Shown: positions 7,590 to 15,297 of the stretch, in pieces | How positions within the stretch are numbered: position 1 is the stretch's first letter | How the letters are laid out: each line of letters begins with the position of its first letter | NCBI GenBank assembly: GCA_021156225.1 | Contig: JAJNBN010000111.1 | Coordinates: forward strand, 1 to 16,417 | DNA length: 16,417 nucleotides | Source: Verrucomicrobiota bacterium | Lineage (GTDB): Bacteria; Verrucomicrobiota; Verrucomicrobiia; Limisphaerales; JAEYXS01 | Reading direction: 5' to 3' | Position numbers and translations under genes: made by a program | Notes under the pieces: generated by a model | Seen by the model: the letters and a program-made list of their open reading frames with translations, nothing else | Databases searched by the model: none | What the model was told of the DNA's origin: nothing

Positions 7590-9352
7590 GTGAACGCGTT
7601 GATAGGGCGGGTGGAACACGCTCTGCGGGAAGCCCGGCAGTGGTTGCGGGTCAATTGGCTGCGTGCCTTGCGGGTGCGCCAACGGGTGCGCGTGAGCGAG
7701 GAAACGTTTCATCTCATCCTCGCTGGTTGCGTCGGTGTCTTGGGCGGTCTGGTTAACTTGGTCTTCTATCTCTGCATCGAGTTTCTTCTCAAGCAGGTGA
7801 GACGTTTCACCTTGGGGCATGGTGATGACTTGTTGCAGGTGGTAGAGTCTTGGGACCCGTGGGTGCGTTTTTTGATCCCGGCAGCGGGAGCGTTGAAGCC
7901 GTGGGTGCGGGCGATGGCCGTTTGCGGCTGCGGCCCACGATCATCAAATCTATTTCTTCACTCATCAGCATCGGCACGGGTGCATCTATCGGGCGTGAGG
8001 GTGCCATCACGCAACTCACCGCGGCATTGGCTTCGCGCTTTGGACAATCGGCGCTCTGGGAGCCGTACCGGTTAAGATTGCTGGTGGGCTGCGGTGCGGC
8101 GGCGGGTTTGTCTTCGGCGTATAACGCGCCGATAGCGGGAGCGGTGTTTGCGGCGCTCATCGTGGTGGGGTCGTTTTCCATGCATCTGTTCGGACCGCTG
8201 ATCTTTGCCTCGGTGGTGGCGACTATGGTTTCACGCACCTTCTTCGGCATCGAGCCGTGGTATGAGGTGCCGCGTTTTGATTTCACGGAGCTTTCGCAGT
8301 TGCCGTGGTTTCTGGTCTTGAGCGTGATCGCGGGTTGCTTGGGTGCGGGGTTTTTGAAGGTCATCGCGATGAGCCGGCAACGGTTCCTACAACTCAAATG
8401 GCCAGTGCATGCGAAGCTGGCCTTTGGCGGCGTGCTGATGGGTTTTATCGCGGCGGGCTACCCGCTGATCTGGGGTAATGGGTACGCGGCGGCCAACCGG
8501 ATACTACAAGGAGACATGGTGTGGGAAGCGGTATTCCTTTTGCTGATCGCGAAGCTGATCGCCACGGCCATCGCAGTAGGTGCCGGAACCATCGGTGGTT
8601 TGATGACGCCAACGCTCTTGCTGGGAGCCGCTTTGGGCAGCCTCTTTGGAATGACGTTGCATGCGCTGGGAGTTGGATTGGGACTGCCTACGGGCGCCTT
8701 CGCGTTGGTGGGCATGGCGAGCGTGCTGGCGGCCACGTTGCATTCACCGTTGCTGGCGATGATCCTGGTTTTTGAGATCTCACTGAATTACTCGCTCATG
8801 CCGCCCTTGATGCTGGGATGTGCGGTGGCATCCGTGGTCGCACGGAAGCTGCATCCGGATTCAGTGTATGCTGAATCGATGCGTCTGCGGGAACTGGAGG
8901 TGGCGCGTGAGAGTTCCCATGCCGGAATGGCTACCGATCTGACCGTGGGCGATCTCATGCACGCGCCGGTGCCGCCGATCCGTGAAAATACGCCGATGCC
9001 ACTGATCGCTGAACGCTTTTTGACGAGTGCTTACAATTTTCTGCCGGTGGTGAATGAGGAGGGGTGTCTGGTCGGAGTGGTCGCCCTGCAGGATTTGAAG
9101 GAATATCTGGGTGGCGGGCCGGAGTTGAATCTGATCATCGCGTATGACGTGATGCGGCCTTCACCACGTTGCCTGACGCCGAATCAGAAATTGCCAGAGG
9201 CCCTGCCCATCCTGCTGGCAAGCGAGCAACGGAACATCCCGGTGGTGAACAATATGAGCGAGAAGAAGCTTATCGGCGCGGTGCAACGTGCGGAGGCGTT
9301 GGGCCGGTTGTCTGAGGCAATCTCACCAGGCAGCAGCAGCGGCCTAGCCTAG
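7590..9352 (+). pseudogene. ClC-family chloride channel with CBS domains, disrupted near the N-terminus
   Basis: The gene for a ClC-type chloride channel/antiporter is present but not in one frame. From the GTG at 7590 (GTGAGG upstream at 7571-7576) the first frame encodes the N-terminus, a first long helix (FHLILAGCVGVLGG onward) and then WVRFLIPAAGA. Near 7888-7897 sense passes to another frame reading VEAVGAGDGRLRLRPTIIKS, GREGAI at about 7991, membrane helices to about 8860, and two CBS domains from about 8941 to 9320. Compared with relatives, roughly 20-25 residues between PAAGA and VEAVG are missing. I therefore infer an internal deletion whose length is not a multiple of three. The downstream 500-codon frame can only start at a TTG (7850) inside the gene and would lack the first helices. 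Probably inactive, unless assembly is at fault. Confidence 0.8.
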
Positions 9353-9466
9353 GCCAGTTGCACTGGCTGGCCCATGAGAGGAACAGCAGGCCGGCGGGAG
9401 GCAGTAAAGTTTCATTGCTGGCGAAGGAGGTTTTTATCAGCATTGTGGAGCGGAACCAAATAACTC

Positions 9467-9940
9467 ATGGGCAAAACTTTGCATGAAGCGGCGCGCGAAG
9501 GGGACATCACCCAGGTGCGCGCCTTGCTGGAAAAGAAGTGGTGGCGGTCGACGCCGGATGTGAACGCCACAGACAAGTGGGGTTGCACGCCTCTACATTA
9601 CGCGGTCGAAAGCGGGTCGCGTGAGGTTTTTGAACTGCTGCTGTCAAATGGGGCAGACATCGAAGCCGTCAACCGTTTTGCTGATATGCCGATCCACAAT
9701 GCTGCTCGCGAAGGACGTACCGAGATGGTGGCGTTGTTGCTTGACCGCGGAGCTGACATCAATGCCCGTGGCACCGAGGGCGCAACGCCACTGCGCCAAG
9801 CCGCGCGCGAAGGGCACGCCGACCTGGTGAAACTTTTGTTGCAGCGGGGGGCGGACAAGTCTCTGGCAGACAAGGAGGGCAAGACGCCCAAGGAGCATGC
9901 TCACAACATGGGGCACAAGACAGTGGTGGAGCTATTCTGA
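9467..9940 (+). CDS. Ankyrin-repeat protein
   Basis: A 157-residue cytoplasmic ankyrin-repeat protein, a protein-interaction scaffold. The repeats are regular: a capping unit TLHEAAREGDITQVRALLE (4-22), then GCTPLHYAVESGSREVFELL (39-58), MPIHNAAREGRTEMVALLL (74-92) and ATPLRQAAREGHADLVKLLL (106-125), with a final partial repeat from GKTPKEHAHNMGH. No signal peptide or membrane segment. A TAA six bases before the ATG at 9467 fixes the start. A perfect AAGGAGG lies unusually far upstream (9424-9430). Its stop is followed one base later by the ATG of the GT-C/TPR gene, so the two are likely co-translated and possibly act together. Partner unknown. Confidence 0.93.
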   Translation: MGKTLHEAAREGDITQVRALLEKKWWRSTPDVNATDKWGCTPLHYAVESGSREVFELLLSNGADIEAVNRFADMPIHNAAREGRTEMVALLLDRGADINARGTEGATPLRQAAREGHADLVKLLLQRGADKSLADKEGKTPKEHAHNMGHKTVVELF

Positions 9941-9941
9941 A

Positions 9942-11846
9942 ATGATGTACCCCAGGAAGCCTTCCGCCAGCGAAGCAAAATGCTGGCTATTGCTCGCAGG
10001 TGTTCTGTGCCTGGTCTGGCTGACATTTTCACCGGCGGTGAATTTTGAGCTGCTGGCGTGGGATGATGACATCAACCTGCAGAACAATCCGCATCTCACG
10101 GGACTGTCGCTGGCCAGCCTCAAGTGGATGTTCACGGACCTGACGTATCAATGGCGTTATCAGCCGCTGGCCTGGCTGACGTGGTTCACCCTCTTTGAGA
10201 TACAGGGGCTGGATCCCTTTGGTTATCACCTCATCAACCTGCTATTTCATCTGGGAAACACGGCGCGGGTGTTTGTGATCGCGCGACGTTTGCTAGCCTC
10301 GCTGAAAGGCGGGGAAACCGGAGCGGTGCTGGCGGCCGCGATCTGGAGCCTGCATCCGATGCGGGTGGAGACCGTGGCTTGGGCGGTGGAACTGCTGTAC
10401 CAGCAAGCGCTCTTCTTTATGTTGCTGAGCTTGCTGGCCTACCTTAAGGCCTATCAAGCCAGCGAGGTCAATCGTCGCTGGTTGGTGACTTCCGTGGTGG
10501 CTTTTGCTTGTTCGCTGTTCACTTTTCCGCTGGCGCTGGGTTTCGTAGCCGTGCTGTTGCTGGCTGATATCTATTTGTTGAAGCGGCTGTCGGGTTCGCT
10601 TTGGCAGAGCTTGAAAGACCAGCGGTTCTGGATGGAGAAAGCGCCGTTCATCGTACTGACGTTGGTGGCTGCGGGGATGAACTTTGCATGCCGGGCCAAC
10701 GCCACCAAGCTGTTTGGTGCTCCCGCGAGTTTGGAAGCGTTTGGTGTTTTCCCACGCATGATGCAGGCGTTTTATATGTGGGGATATTATCTCTGGAAAC
10801 CGCTCTGGCCGGTGGGCTTGACGCCGATACCGACACCGTTGATCGAGTTCAATCCGTTAGGGGCCGTTTTTTTGCTCAGTGCCATCGGTGTCGTTGCGGG
10901 TACCTGGCTGCTTTACCAACGACGGGCGCGCCATCCGGCATTATGGACGGTCTGGCTCGTGCACCTGGCGATGCTGGTGCCGGTGCTGGGACTTACCGAA
11001 CATCCGCATTTTCCCAATGACCGCTATAGCCTGGTCATCGGAGTAGGCTGGTCAATCTTGCTGGCGGGGGCTTGGACCCAGTGGCTGGAAAAGGTGCGCT
11101 GGCGTGTGATCCCGGCTTCAGTGGCACTCGCGGTGGTGACGGCGCTGGCGGTGGCGAGCGCTGTGCAATTGCCTTTCTGGGCCAATAATCACAGTTTTTT
11201 TCCGCATGTGATCGCGCAATTGAAGGATCATCCCTTCCGGTTTGGCCCGCTGACGCGGATGGCCCATGTGCATCGGCAGGAATTCTTGCGAGCGGAAGCG
11301 GATGAATATCTGGTGCAAGCATTGGAGATCCAGCCCCAGGCGGTTGCATTGCGCACGACCTTGGCGGACAGCCAAGTGTCCTTGGGCAAGCGGGACGAAG
11401 CGCGCCGAAATTATCTTCGCATCACGGAGGATGCCCCCAAAACCCCCGCCATCCATGCGCGTCTGGCGAAGCTGTATCTTGACGAGGGGAATTATCTGGC
11501 GGCGGCTGAGGAGCTGGGCCGGGAAATGCAACTGGCTCCGGGCAATCCGGTGCTGGAGCTGCAATATGGTCTGGCCCTTGCACGGGCGGGATCTATCAAT
11601 GCGGCCGAGCGGCACTTTGCGCAGATGGGGGAGCAGGGGAAATTGAAGGGCGAGGATGTCTTTAAATGCCAACTGGCTTTGGCGGACGGATTTGCGCTAA
11701 AGGACGATCTGCTTACGGCGGTCGAGATAGCGGGAGAAGTGAAGAAGCGTGCGGAGGCGGTGCGCGCCACCAGATCGGCACAGGAGGCTGACATGCGGTT
11801 GAAACGATGGGTGCCAATCCTTTTGAAGAACGATACCAAGAAGTGA
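9942..11846 (+). CDS. GT-C-fold membrane protein with C-terminal TPRs (TMTC-like), copy 1
   Basis: Polytopic membrane protein of 634 residues with about ten helices, then a tetratricopeptide-type helical domain (about 430-610). The first extracytoplasmic loop carries WDDDINLQNNPHLTG at 40-54, matching the acidic DD motif in the first loop of GT-C glycosyltransferases and of TMTC proteins. Also family-like are LHPMRVET at 137-144 and the late HFPNDRYSL segment. The TPR part contains EYLVQALEIQPQ, AEELGREMQLAPGNP and related repeats. By family it may transfer a lipid-linked sugar to a protein on the periplasmic side; donor and target are unknown. The ATG at 9942 is chosen over the in-frame ATG at 9897, which lies inside the ankyrin gene. 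It is a tandem paralogue of the next gene. Confidence 0.87.
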   Translation: MMYPRKPSASEAKCWLLLAGVLCLVWLTFSPAVNFELLAWDDDINLQNNPHLTGLSLASLKWMFTDLTYQWRYQPLAWLTWFTLFEIQGLDPFGYHLINLLFHLGNTARVFVIARRLLASLKGGETGAVLAAAIWSLHPMRVETVAWAVELLYQQALFFMLLSLLAYLKAYQASEVNRRWLVTSVVAFACSLFTFPLALGFVAVLLLADIYLLKRLSGSLWQSLKDQRFWMEKAPFIVLTLVAAGMNFACRANATKLFGAPASLEAFGVFPRMMQAFYMWGYYLWKPLWPVGLTPIPTPLIEFNPLGAVFLLSAIGVVAGTWLLYQRRARHPALWTVWLVHLAMLVPVLGLTEHPHFPNDRYSLVIGVGWSILLAGAWTQWLEKVRWRVIPASVALAVVTALAVASAVQLPFWANNHSFFPHVIAQLKDHPFRFGPLTRMAHVHRQEFLRAEADEYLVQALEIQPQAVALRTTLADSQVSLGKRDEARRNYLRITEDAPKTPAIHARLAKLYLDEGNYLAAAEELGREMQLAPGNPVLELQYGLALARAGSINAAERHFAQMGEQGKLKGEDVFKCQLALADGFALKDDLLTAVEIAGEVKKRAEAVRATRSAQEADMRLKRWVPILLKNDTKK

Positions 11847-11880
11847 AACGGCAGTCCGTTTCGCCCGTGAGGCCGGACAC

Positions 11881-13857
11881 ATGGTTGACGGGGGTGGAAA
11901 TCCTGCTAGAGCAAGGGCCGAGATATCCATGGAAAGCGCGTCGCAACCGGCAGGAAAAACAGAGCGGAGTTGGTTGAGGCGGGTTTTACCCGGAATAGGA
12001 GTGGCGTTATTGCTGGCTTTGGTCTGGGCGGTGTATTCACCAGCCATACACTTCGACCTGTTGTCGTGGGACGATGACATCAACCTGCAGAATAATCCGC
12101 ATCTTACGGGTATTTCCGGCGAGAGCGTGAAGTGGATGTTCACGGACGTGACGTATCAGCAACGTTATCAACCTCTGGCCTGGTTGACGTGGTTCTCCAT
12201 CTATGAAATCCAAGGGCTGGATCCATTTGGCTACCACCTGATCGTGGTGTTGCTGCACGTGGCGAGCACGCTGCTAGTGTATCTCATCGCCCTGAGGTTA
12301 TTCCAGGGACGCTGGTCGGGGGCATTGCTGGCGGCGGCGTTATGGAGCCTGCATCCCATGCGGGTGGAGACGACGGTGTGGGCGGTGGAATTGCTGTATG
12401 CGCAAGCGCTGTTCTTTTTTCTGGTCAGCTATCTGAGCTATCTCAAGGCGCATGATGCGGGATCAAGTGTTGCCGGAACGAACCGCTGGCGCTGGACAAG
12501 TGTGATCGCGTTCGCTTTTTCCCTGTTCACCTTTCCGCTGGCATTTGGGTTTCTCGCGGTCTTGGTGGCCACGGATATCTATCTGCTGCGGCGGGTGCCG
12601 GAAATTCCGCGCGAGTGGAAGAGTGAATCCGCCAAGCGGGTGTGGATCGAAAAAGCCCCGTATGTGGCGCTCACCGTGCTGGCGGTCTGGCTGAACGTGA
12701 CGAGCCGCATGAGTGCCACGGCCGTTTTCATGGCACCGGTGCCGTTGGAGACATTTGGGGTGGTGCCGCGGGTGATGCAGGCATTTTATGTCTGGGCCTA
12801 TTACTTGTGGCGACCGTTATGGCCAGTAGACCTGAAGACGGTGCCGACGGCGTTGATTGAGTTTGAACCGTTTAGCGGGGTGTTTTTGCTGAGCGCTGTG
12901 GTGGTCATCGGGGGGACATGGCTCACGTTCCGCCAACGGCAGCGGTGGCCGGCTTTGTGGGTGGCGTGGCTCACGCACTTGTGCCTGCTGGTACCGATGC
13001 TGGGGCTCTCGGAGCATCCGCACATGACGAGCGACCGCTACAGCCTGATGGTAAGCATCGGCTGGGCACTGGTGGTGGCGGCGGCTTGGGGAGCGTGGCT
13101 GGAAAAGACGCGGTTGCGAGGGGTGCCTGAGGTGGTGGCGTTGGTGTTGGTGACGGTCCTTACGGTGATGAGTGTGCGGCAGGTGCCGTTCTGGGCGAAC
13201 AACTTCAGTTTTTTCAACGGCATGCTGGAGCAACTGGGGGAACATCCTTTCCGGTTCAATCCGCTGTGGCGATTGGGAATGGCGCATCATGAGGTGGGGC
13301 AATGGGACGAAGGGGATGTTTATCTGACCAAGGCGCTGGAGCTGCAGCCGGGAGACGGCACGCGAAGGATTTGGCTGGCAGACCGGCAAGTGGATCGAGG
13401 GCGGACAACGGCGGCGTGGGAGAACTATCAGAGGATATTGAAAGTGAATCCGAAGATGCCGGGCATCCATTTTCGCCTCGGCCATTTGTTGATGGAGACA
13501 GGGCGATTTGAGGAGGCGGCCAAGGAGTTCATGGTTGAACTGGAAGTTTCACCACCGAGCATGGAGGTGCATATTCCGCTTTTCATGGCGACGGCCAGGT
13601 CCGGGCAGATGACCAAGGCAGCGGAGCAATACCGGTTCATCATCACCCATTACCAAGTGCCGGAGCCGGAGCAGGTGCGTTGCCTGCTGGCGATCGCCGA
13701 AGGACATGCGGCACGGGGAAGTTTTGACAAGGCCATCGGCATCGCCGGGCCTCTACCAGCGCGAGCCGTCTCATTGAGGATGAAGGAGCTTGCTGATGAA
13801 ATCGCGGCCAAGGTGAGAGGTTGGGAAGCGGCGAGGAATCAGGCTCAGCCGAAGTGA
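11881..13857 (+). CDS. GT-C-fold membrane protein with C-terminal TPRs (TMTC-like), copy 2
   Basis: Paralogue of the preceding gene, 658 residues from the ATG at 11881. By eye about two thirds of positions are identical across the first 190 aligned residues, including WDDDINLQNNPHLTG (63-77), YQPLAWLTWF, EIQGLDPFGYHLI, WSLHPMRVET and SLFTFPLA. The C-terminal TPR domain (about 470-640) is much less alike. Same inferred role: a periplasm-facing GT-C-type transferase with a protein-binding TPR tail. The ATG at 11881 has a good GAGG eight bases upstream; the ATG at 11929 (MESASQPAGK) would align better with copy 1 and is a real alternative. It starts 34 bp after copy 1. Its end overlaps the end of the convergent gene by 13 bp, with no terminator visible. 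Confidence 0.87.
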   Translation: MVDGGGNPARARAEISMESASQPAGKTERSWLRRVLPGIGVALLLALVWAVYSPAIHFDLLSWDDDINLQNNPHLTGISGESVKWMFTDVTYQQRYQPLAWLTWFSIYEIQGLDPFGYHLIVVLLHVASTLLVYLIALRLFQGRWSGALLAAALWSLHPMRVETTVWAVELLYAQALFFFLVSYLSYLKAHDAGSSVAGTNRWRWTSVIAFAFSLFTFPLAFGFLAVLVATDIYLLRRVPEIPREWKSESAKRVWIEKAPYVALTVLAVWLNVTSRMSATAVFMAPVPLETFGVVPRVMQAFYVWAYYLWRPLWPVDLKTVPTALIEFEPFSGVFLLSAVVVIGGTWLTFRQRQRWPALWVAWLTHLCLLVPMLGLSEHPHMTSDRYSLMVSIGWALVVAAAWGAWLEKTRLRGVPEVVALVLVTVLTVMSVRQVPFWANNFSFFNGMLEQLGEHPFRFNPLWRLGMAHHEVGQWDEGDVYLTKALELQPGDGTRRIWLADRQVDRGRTTAAWENYQRILKVNPKMPGIHFRLGHLLMETGRFEEAAKEFMVELEVSPPSMEVHIPLFMATARSGQMTKAAEQYRFIITHYQVPEPEQVRCLLAIAEGHAARGSFDKAIGIAGPLPARAVSLRMKELADEIAAKVRGWEAARNQAQPK

Positions 13858-14276
13858 GCGAGTTCGCGGAGGTAGCTTTCGGGGAAGACGAATTCTTTCG
13901 CGGTGCGGATGATGTGCTCGGTGTAGTCAGGAACGGGTTTTCCCAGTTTTTCAGAGCGGGCGAAGTAGATGATGGTGCGGAGGGGGTGATGGTCGTTCAG
14001 TGTTTCCACCATGATTTCTGTGCGCCAGTAGATGTCCTCCGCCAGCCCTTCGTATTCATCCAAGGCGGTCAAGTGGGCGGGGGTAAGTTCCCAGAGCACG
14101 CCGTAAACGGTATGAGCAGGTGAGGGGATGACGGTGGCGTAGCCGGCGGAGTTGATGATCCAACGATAGTGGGGTAGCATGGCCGTGCCCATTACGCGGG
14201 CGCCAGGACAGCGAACACGCATCTGCAGCGGGTCCATGTTGGAACCGTAAGAGAAGTAGGGCGGCAAGGCGCTCAT
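13845..14276 (-). CDS. Gamma-glutamylcyclotransferase (GGCT/AIG2-like) family protein
   Basis: A 143-residue protein of the gamma-glutamylcyclotransferase-like fold. Members release 5-oxoproline from gamma-glutamyl amino acids, or handle gamma-glutamylamines; the exact substrate is unknown here. The N-terminus has the binding loop FSYGSNMD (8-15). The conserved acidic motif ALDEYEG (71-77) holds the candidate catalytic Glu, and GVLWELT (59-65), TIIYFA and GKPVPDYTEHI follow as in the family. The start is the ATG at 14276, only nine residues before the YGSN motif; an upstream in-frame ATG at 14312 would overlap the promoter. A -10 box ends 7 bp before this ATG, suggesting a leaderless message. 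It converges on and overlaps the GT-C/TPR gene by 13 bp. Confidence 0.9.
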   Translation of the reverse strand: MSALPPYFSYGSNMDPLQMRVRCPGARVMGTAMLPHYRWIINSAGYATVIPSPAHTVYGVLWELTPAHLTALDEYEGLAEDIYWRTEIMVETLNDHHPLRTIIYFARSEKLGKPVPDYTEHIIRTAKEFVFPESYLRELAHFG

Positions 14277-14283
14277 CGGCGGG

Positions 14284-14312
14284 ATTATAAGCCAATTGGA
14301 TTTTGAAGCCAA
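14284..14312 (-). promoter_or_regulatory. Sigma70-type promoter of the GGCT-like gene
   Basis: On the minus strand TTGGCT (14307-14312) and a perfect TATAAT (14284-14289) are 17 bp apart. The -10 box is seven bases from the ATG at 14276, so transcription would begin at or next to the start codon. A nonamer AAGCCAATT is repeated with a 17-bp period across the site. Confidence 0.6.
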
Positions 14313-14353
14313 TTTTGTAACCGGAATTCCTTGCTCTTAGGCGGCGGATTCCC

Positions 14354-15115
14354 ATGCTCTTAAAACTTATGGAATGGATGACACAGCCGGAAATCTGGAT
14401 CAGTTTGCTGACGTTGACACTGCTCGAAGTGGTGTTGGGCGTGGATAACATCATCTTCATCTCCATTCTCAGCGGCAAGCTGCCGGTGGAGCAGCAGAAG
14501 AAGGCGCGGCAGATGGGACTCGCGGCCGCTTTGATCACCCGGGTGTTGCTCCTCGTGAGTCTGGCGTGGGTGATGAAGTTGGACAAGCCCTTCTGGTCCA
14601 CGACGCTGATGGGGCATGATTTCTCGCTGTCGGGCAAGGCGGTCATCCTGCTGGTGGGGGGTCTCTTCCTCATCGGCAAGAGCACGTATGAGATCCATGA
14701 GAAGCTGGAAGGGGAAGACGGCGGGCATAATCCCAAGGGCAAGGCTTCGTTCAACAGCGTCATTTTCCAGATCATGATGCTGGATATCGTGTTCTCGCTG
14801 GATTCCGTGATCACGGCAGTGGGTATGGTGAAGCAGATCGGGGTAATGATCGCGGCGGTGGTCATCGCGATGATCGTGATGTTGATGTTCGTGAACCAGA
14901 TCAGTGATTTCGTAGAGAAGCATCCGGCCATCAAGATGCTGGCGCTGAGCTTCCTCATCCTCATCGGCGTGATGCTGGTGGCGGAAGGCTTGGGACAACA
15001 CTTCCCGAAGGGTTACATCTACTTTGCCATGGCGTTCTCCGTGGTGGTGGAACTGCTCAACATGAAGATGCAGAAGAAGTCCAAGAAGGTGGAACTGCAC
15101 AAGCCGTATAATTAG
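14354..15115 (+). CDS. TerC-family integral membrane protein
   Basis: TerC-family inner-membrane protein of 253 residues with about seven helices. Family members include tellurium-resistance TerC and manganese exporters such as Alx/YkoY types, several of which help metallate exported proteins. The two hallmark acidic membrane motifs are LEVVLGVDNIIFIS at 24-37 and MLDIVFSLDSVITAVGM at 142-158, joined by a charged loop (110-132). FSVVVELLNM (228-237) closes the last helix. There is no CBS or CorC domain, unlike the YoaE/YegH branch. The ATG at 14354 is used; a second at 14369 is possible. It is divergent from the GGCT-like gene with 77 bp between starts, and no ter operon or Mn riboswitch is present. 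Substrate unknown. Confidence 0.93.
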   Translation: MLLKLMEWMTQPEIWISLLTLTLLEVVLGVDNIIFISILSGKLPVEQQKKARQMGLAAALITRVLLLVSLAWVMKLDKPFWSTTLMGHDFSLSGKAVILLVGGLFLIGKSTYEIHEKLEGEDGGHNPKGKASFNSVIFQIMMLDIVFSLDSVITAVGMVKQIGVMIAAVVIAMIVMLMFVNQISDFVEKHPAIKMLALSFLILIGVMLVAEGLGQHFPKGYIYFAMAFSVVVELLNMKMQKKSKKVELHKPYN

Positions 15116-15150
15116 GTCGGGCCGGTTGGACCGACGGGCACTTCAGGAAT

Positions 15151-15176
15151 AGGTGGCGGAAAATCTGCCACCTTTT
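15151..15176 (+). terminator. Rho-independent terminator of the TerC-family gene
   Basis: A 9-bp stem (15151-15159 with 15165-15173, one G-T pair) closes a five-base AAAAT loop and runs into TTT, 35 bp after the stop codon. It isolates the TerC-family gene from the SPFH gene. Confidence 0.8.
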
Positions 15177-15238
15177 CACTTCGTAAGTGATTAACAACAA
15201 GTGGGTTAAGCTCTTTTCATTAGATTTAAAGGGAAGGC

Positions 15239-15294
15239 TTGACTTTGGTTGTTATCAAAGTGATATCATATAGATATTAAATAAACCAAGGAAG
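15239..15294 (+). promoter_or_regulatory. Promoter region and ribosome site of the SPFH gene
   Basis: The stretch is strikingly AT-rich compared with the rest of the window. TTGACT (15239-15244) is a good -35 box. Candidate -10 boxes are TATCAT (15264-15269, spacer 19) or GATATC (15262-15267, spacer 17). A small dyad TATCA-AAG-TGATA lies at 15253-15265, between the boxes, where a repressor could bind. AAGGAAG (15288-15294) is the ribosome site, a few bases from the ATG at 15298. The exact -10 is uncertain. Confidence 0.45.
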
Positions 15295-15297
15295 TCT

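Noticed and set aside
7857..7909. 11-bp direct repeat CCGTGGGTGCG (7857-7867 and 7899-7909) as the cause of the ClC lesion
   Set aside because: Its 42-bp period is a multiple of three and both copies are still present, so it does not explain the frame change; probably chance.
9352..9372. Hairpin GGCCAG...CTGGCC just after the ClC gene as a terminator
   Set aside because: Only a 6-bp stem with no T-run after it on either strand.
9467..9940. Ankyrin protein as a secreted host-directed effector
   Set aside because: No secretion signal and no other hint of host association; bacterial ankyrin proteins are common in free-living species.
14313..14353. Possible manganese (yybP-ykoY) riboswitch before the TerC-family gene
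   Set aside because: The divergent gene leaves too little sequence and no riboswitch-like paired structure is visible.
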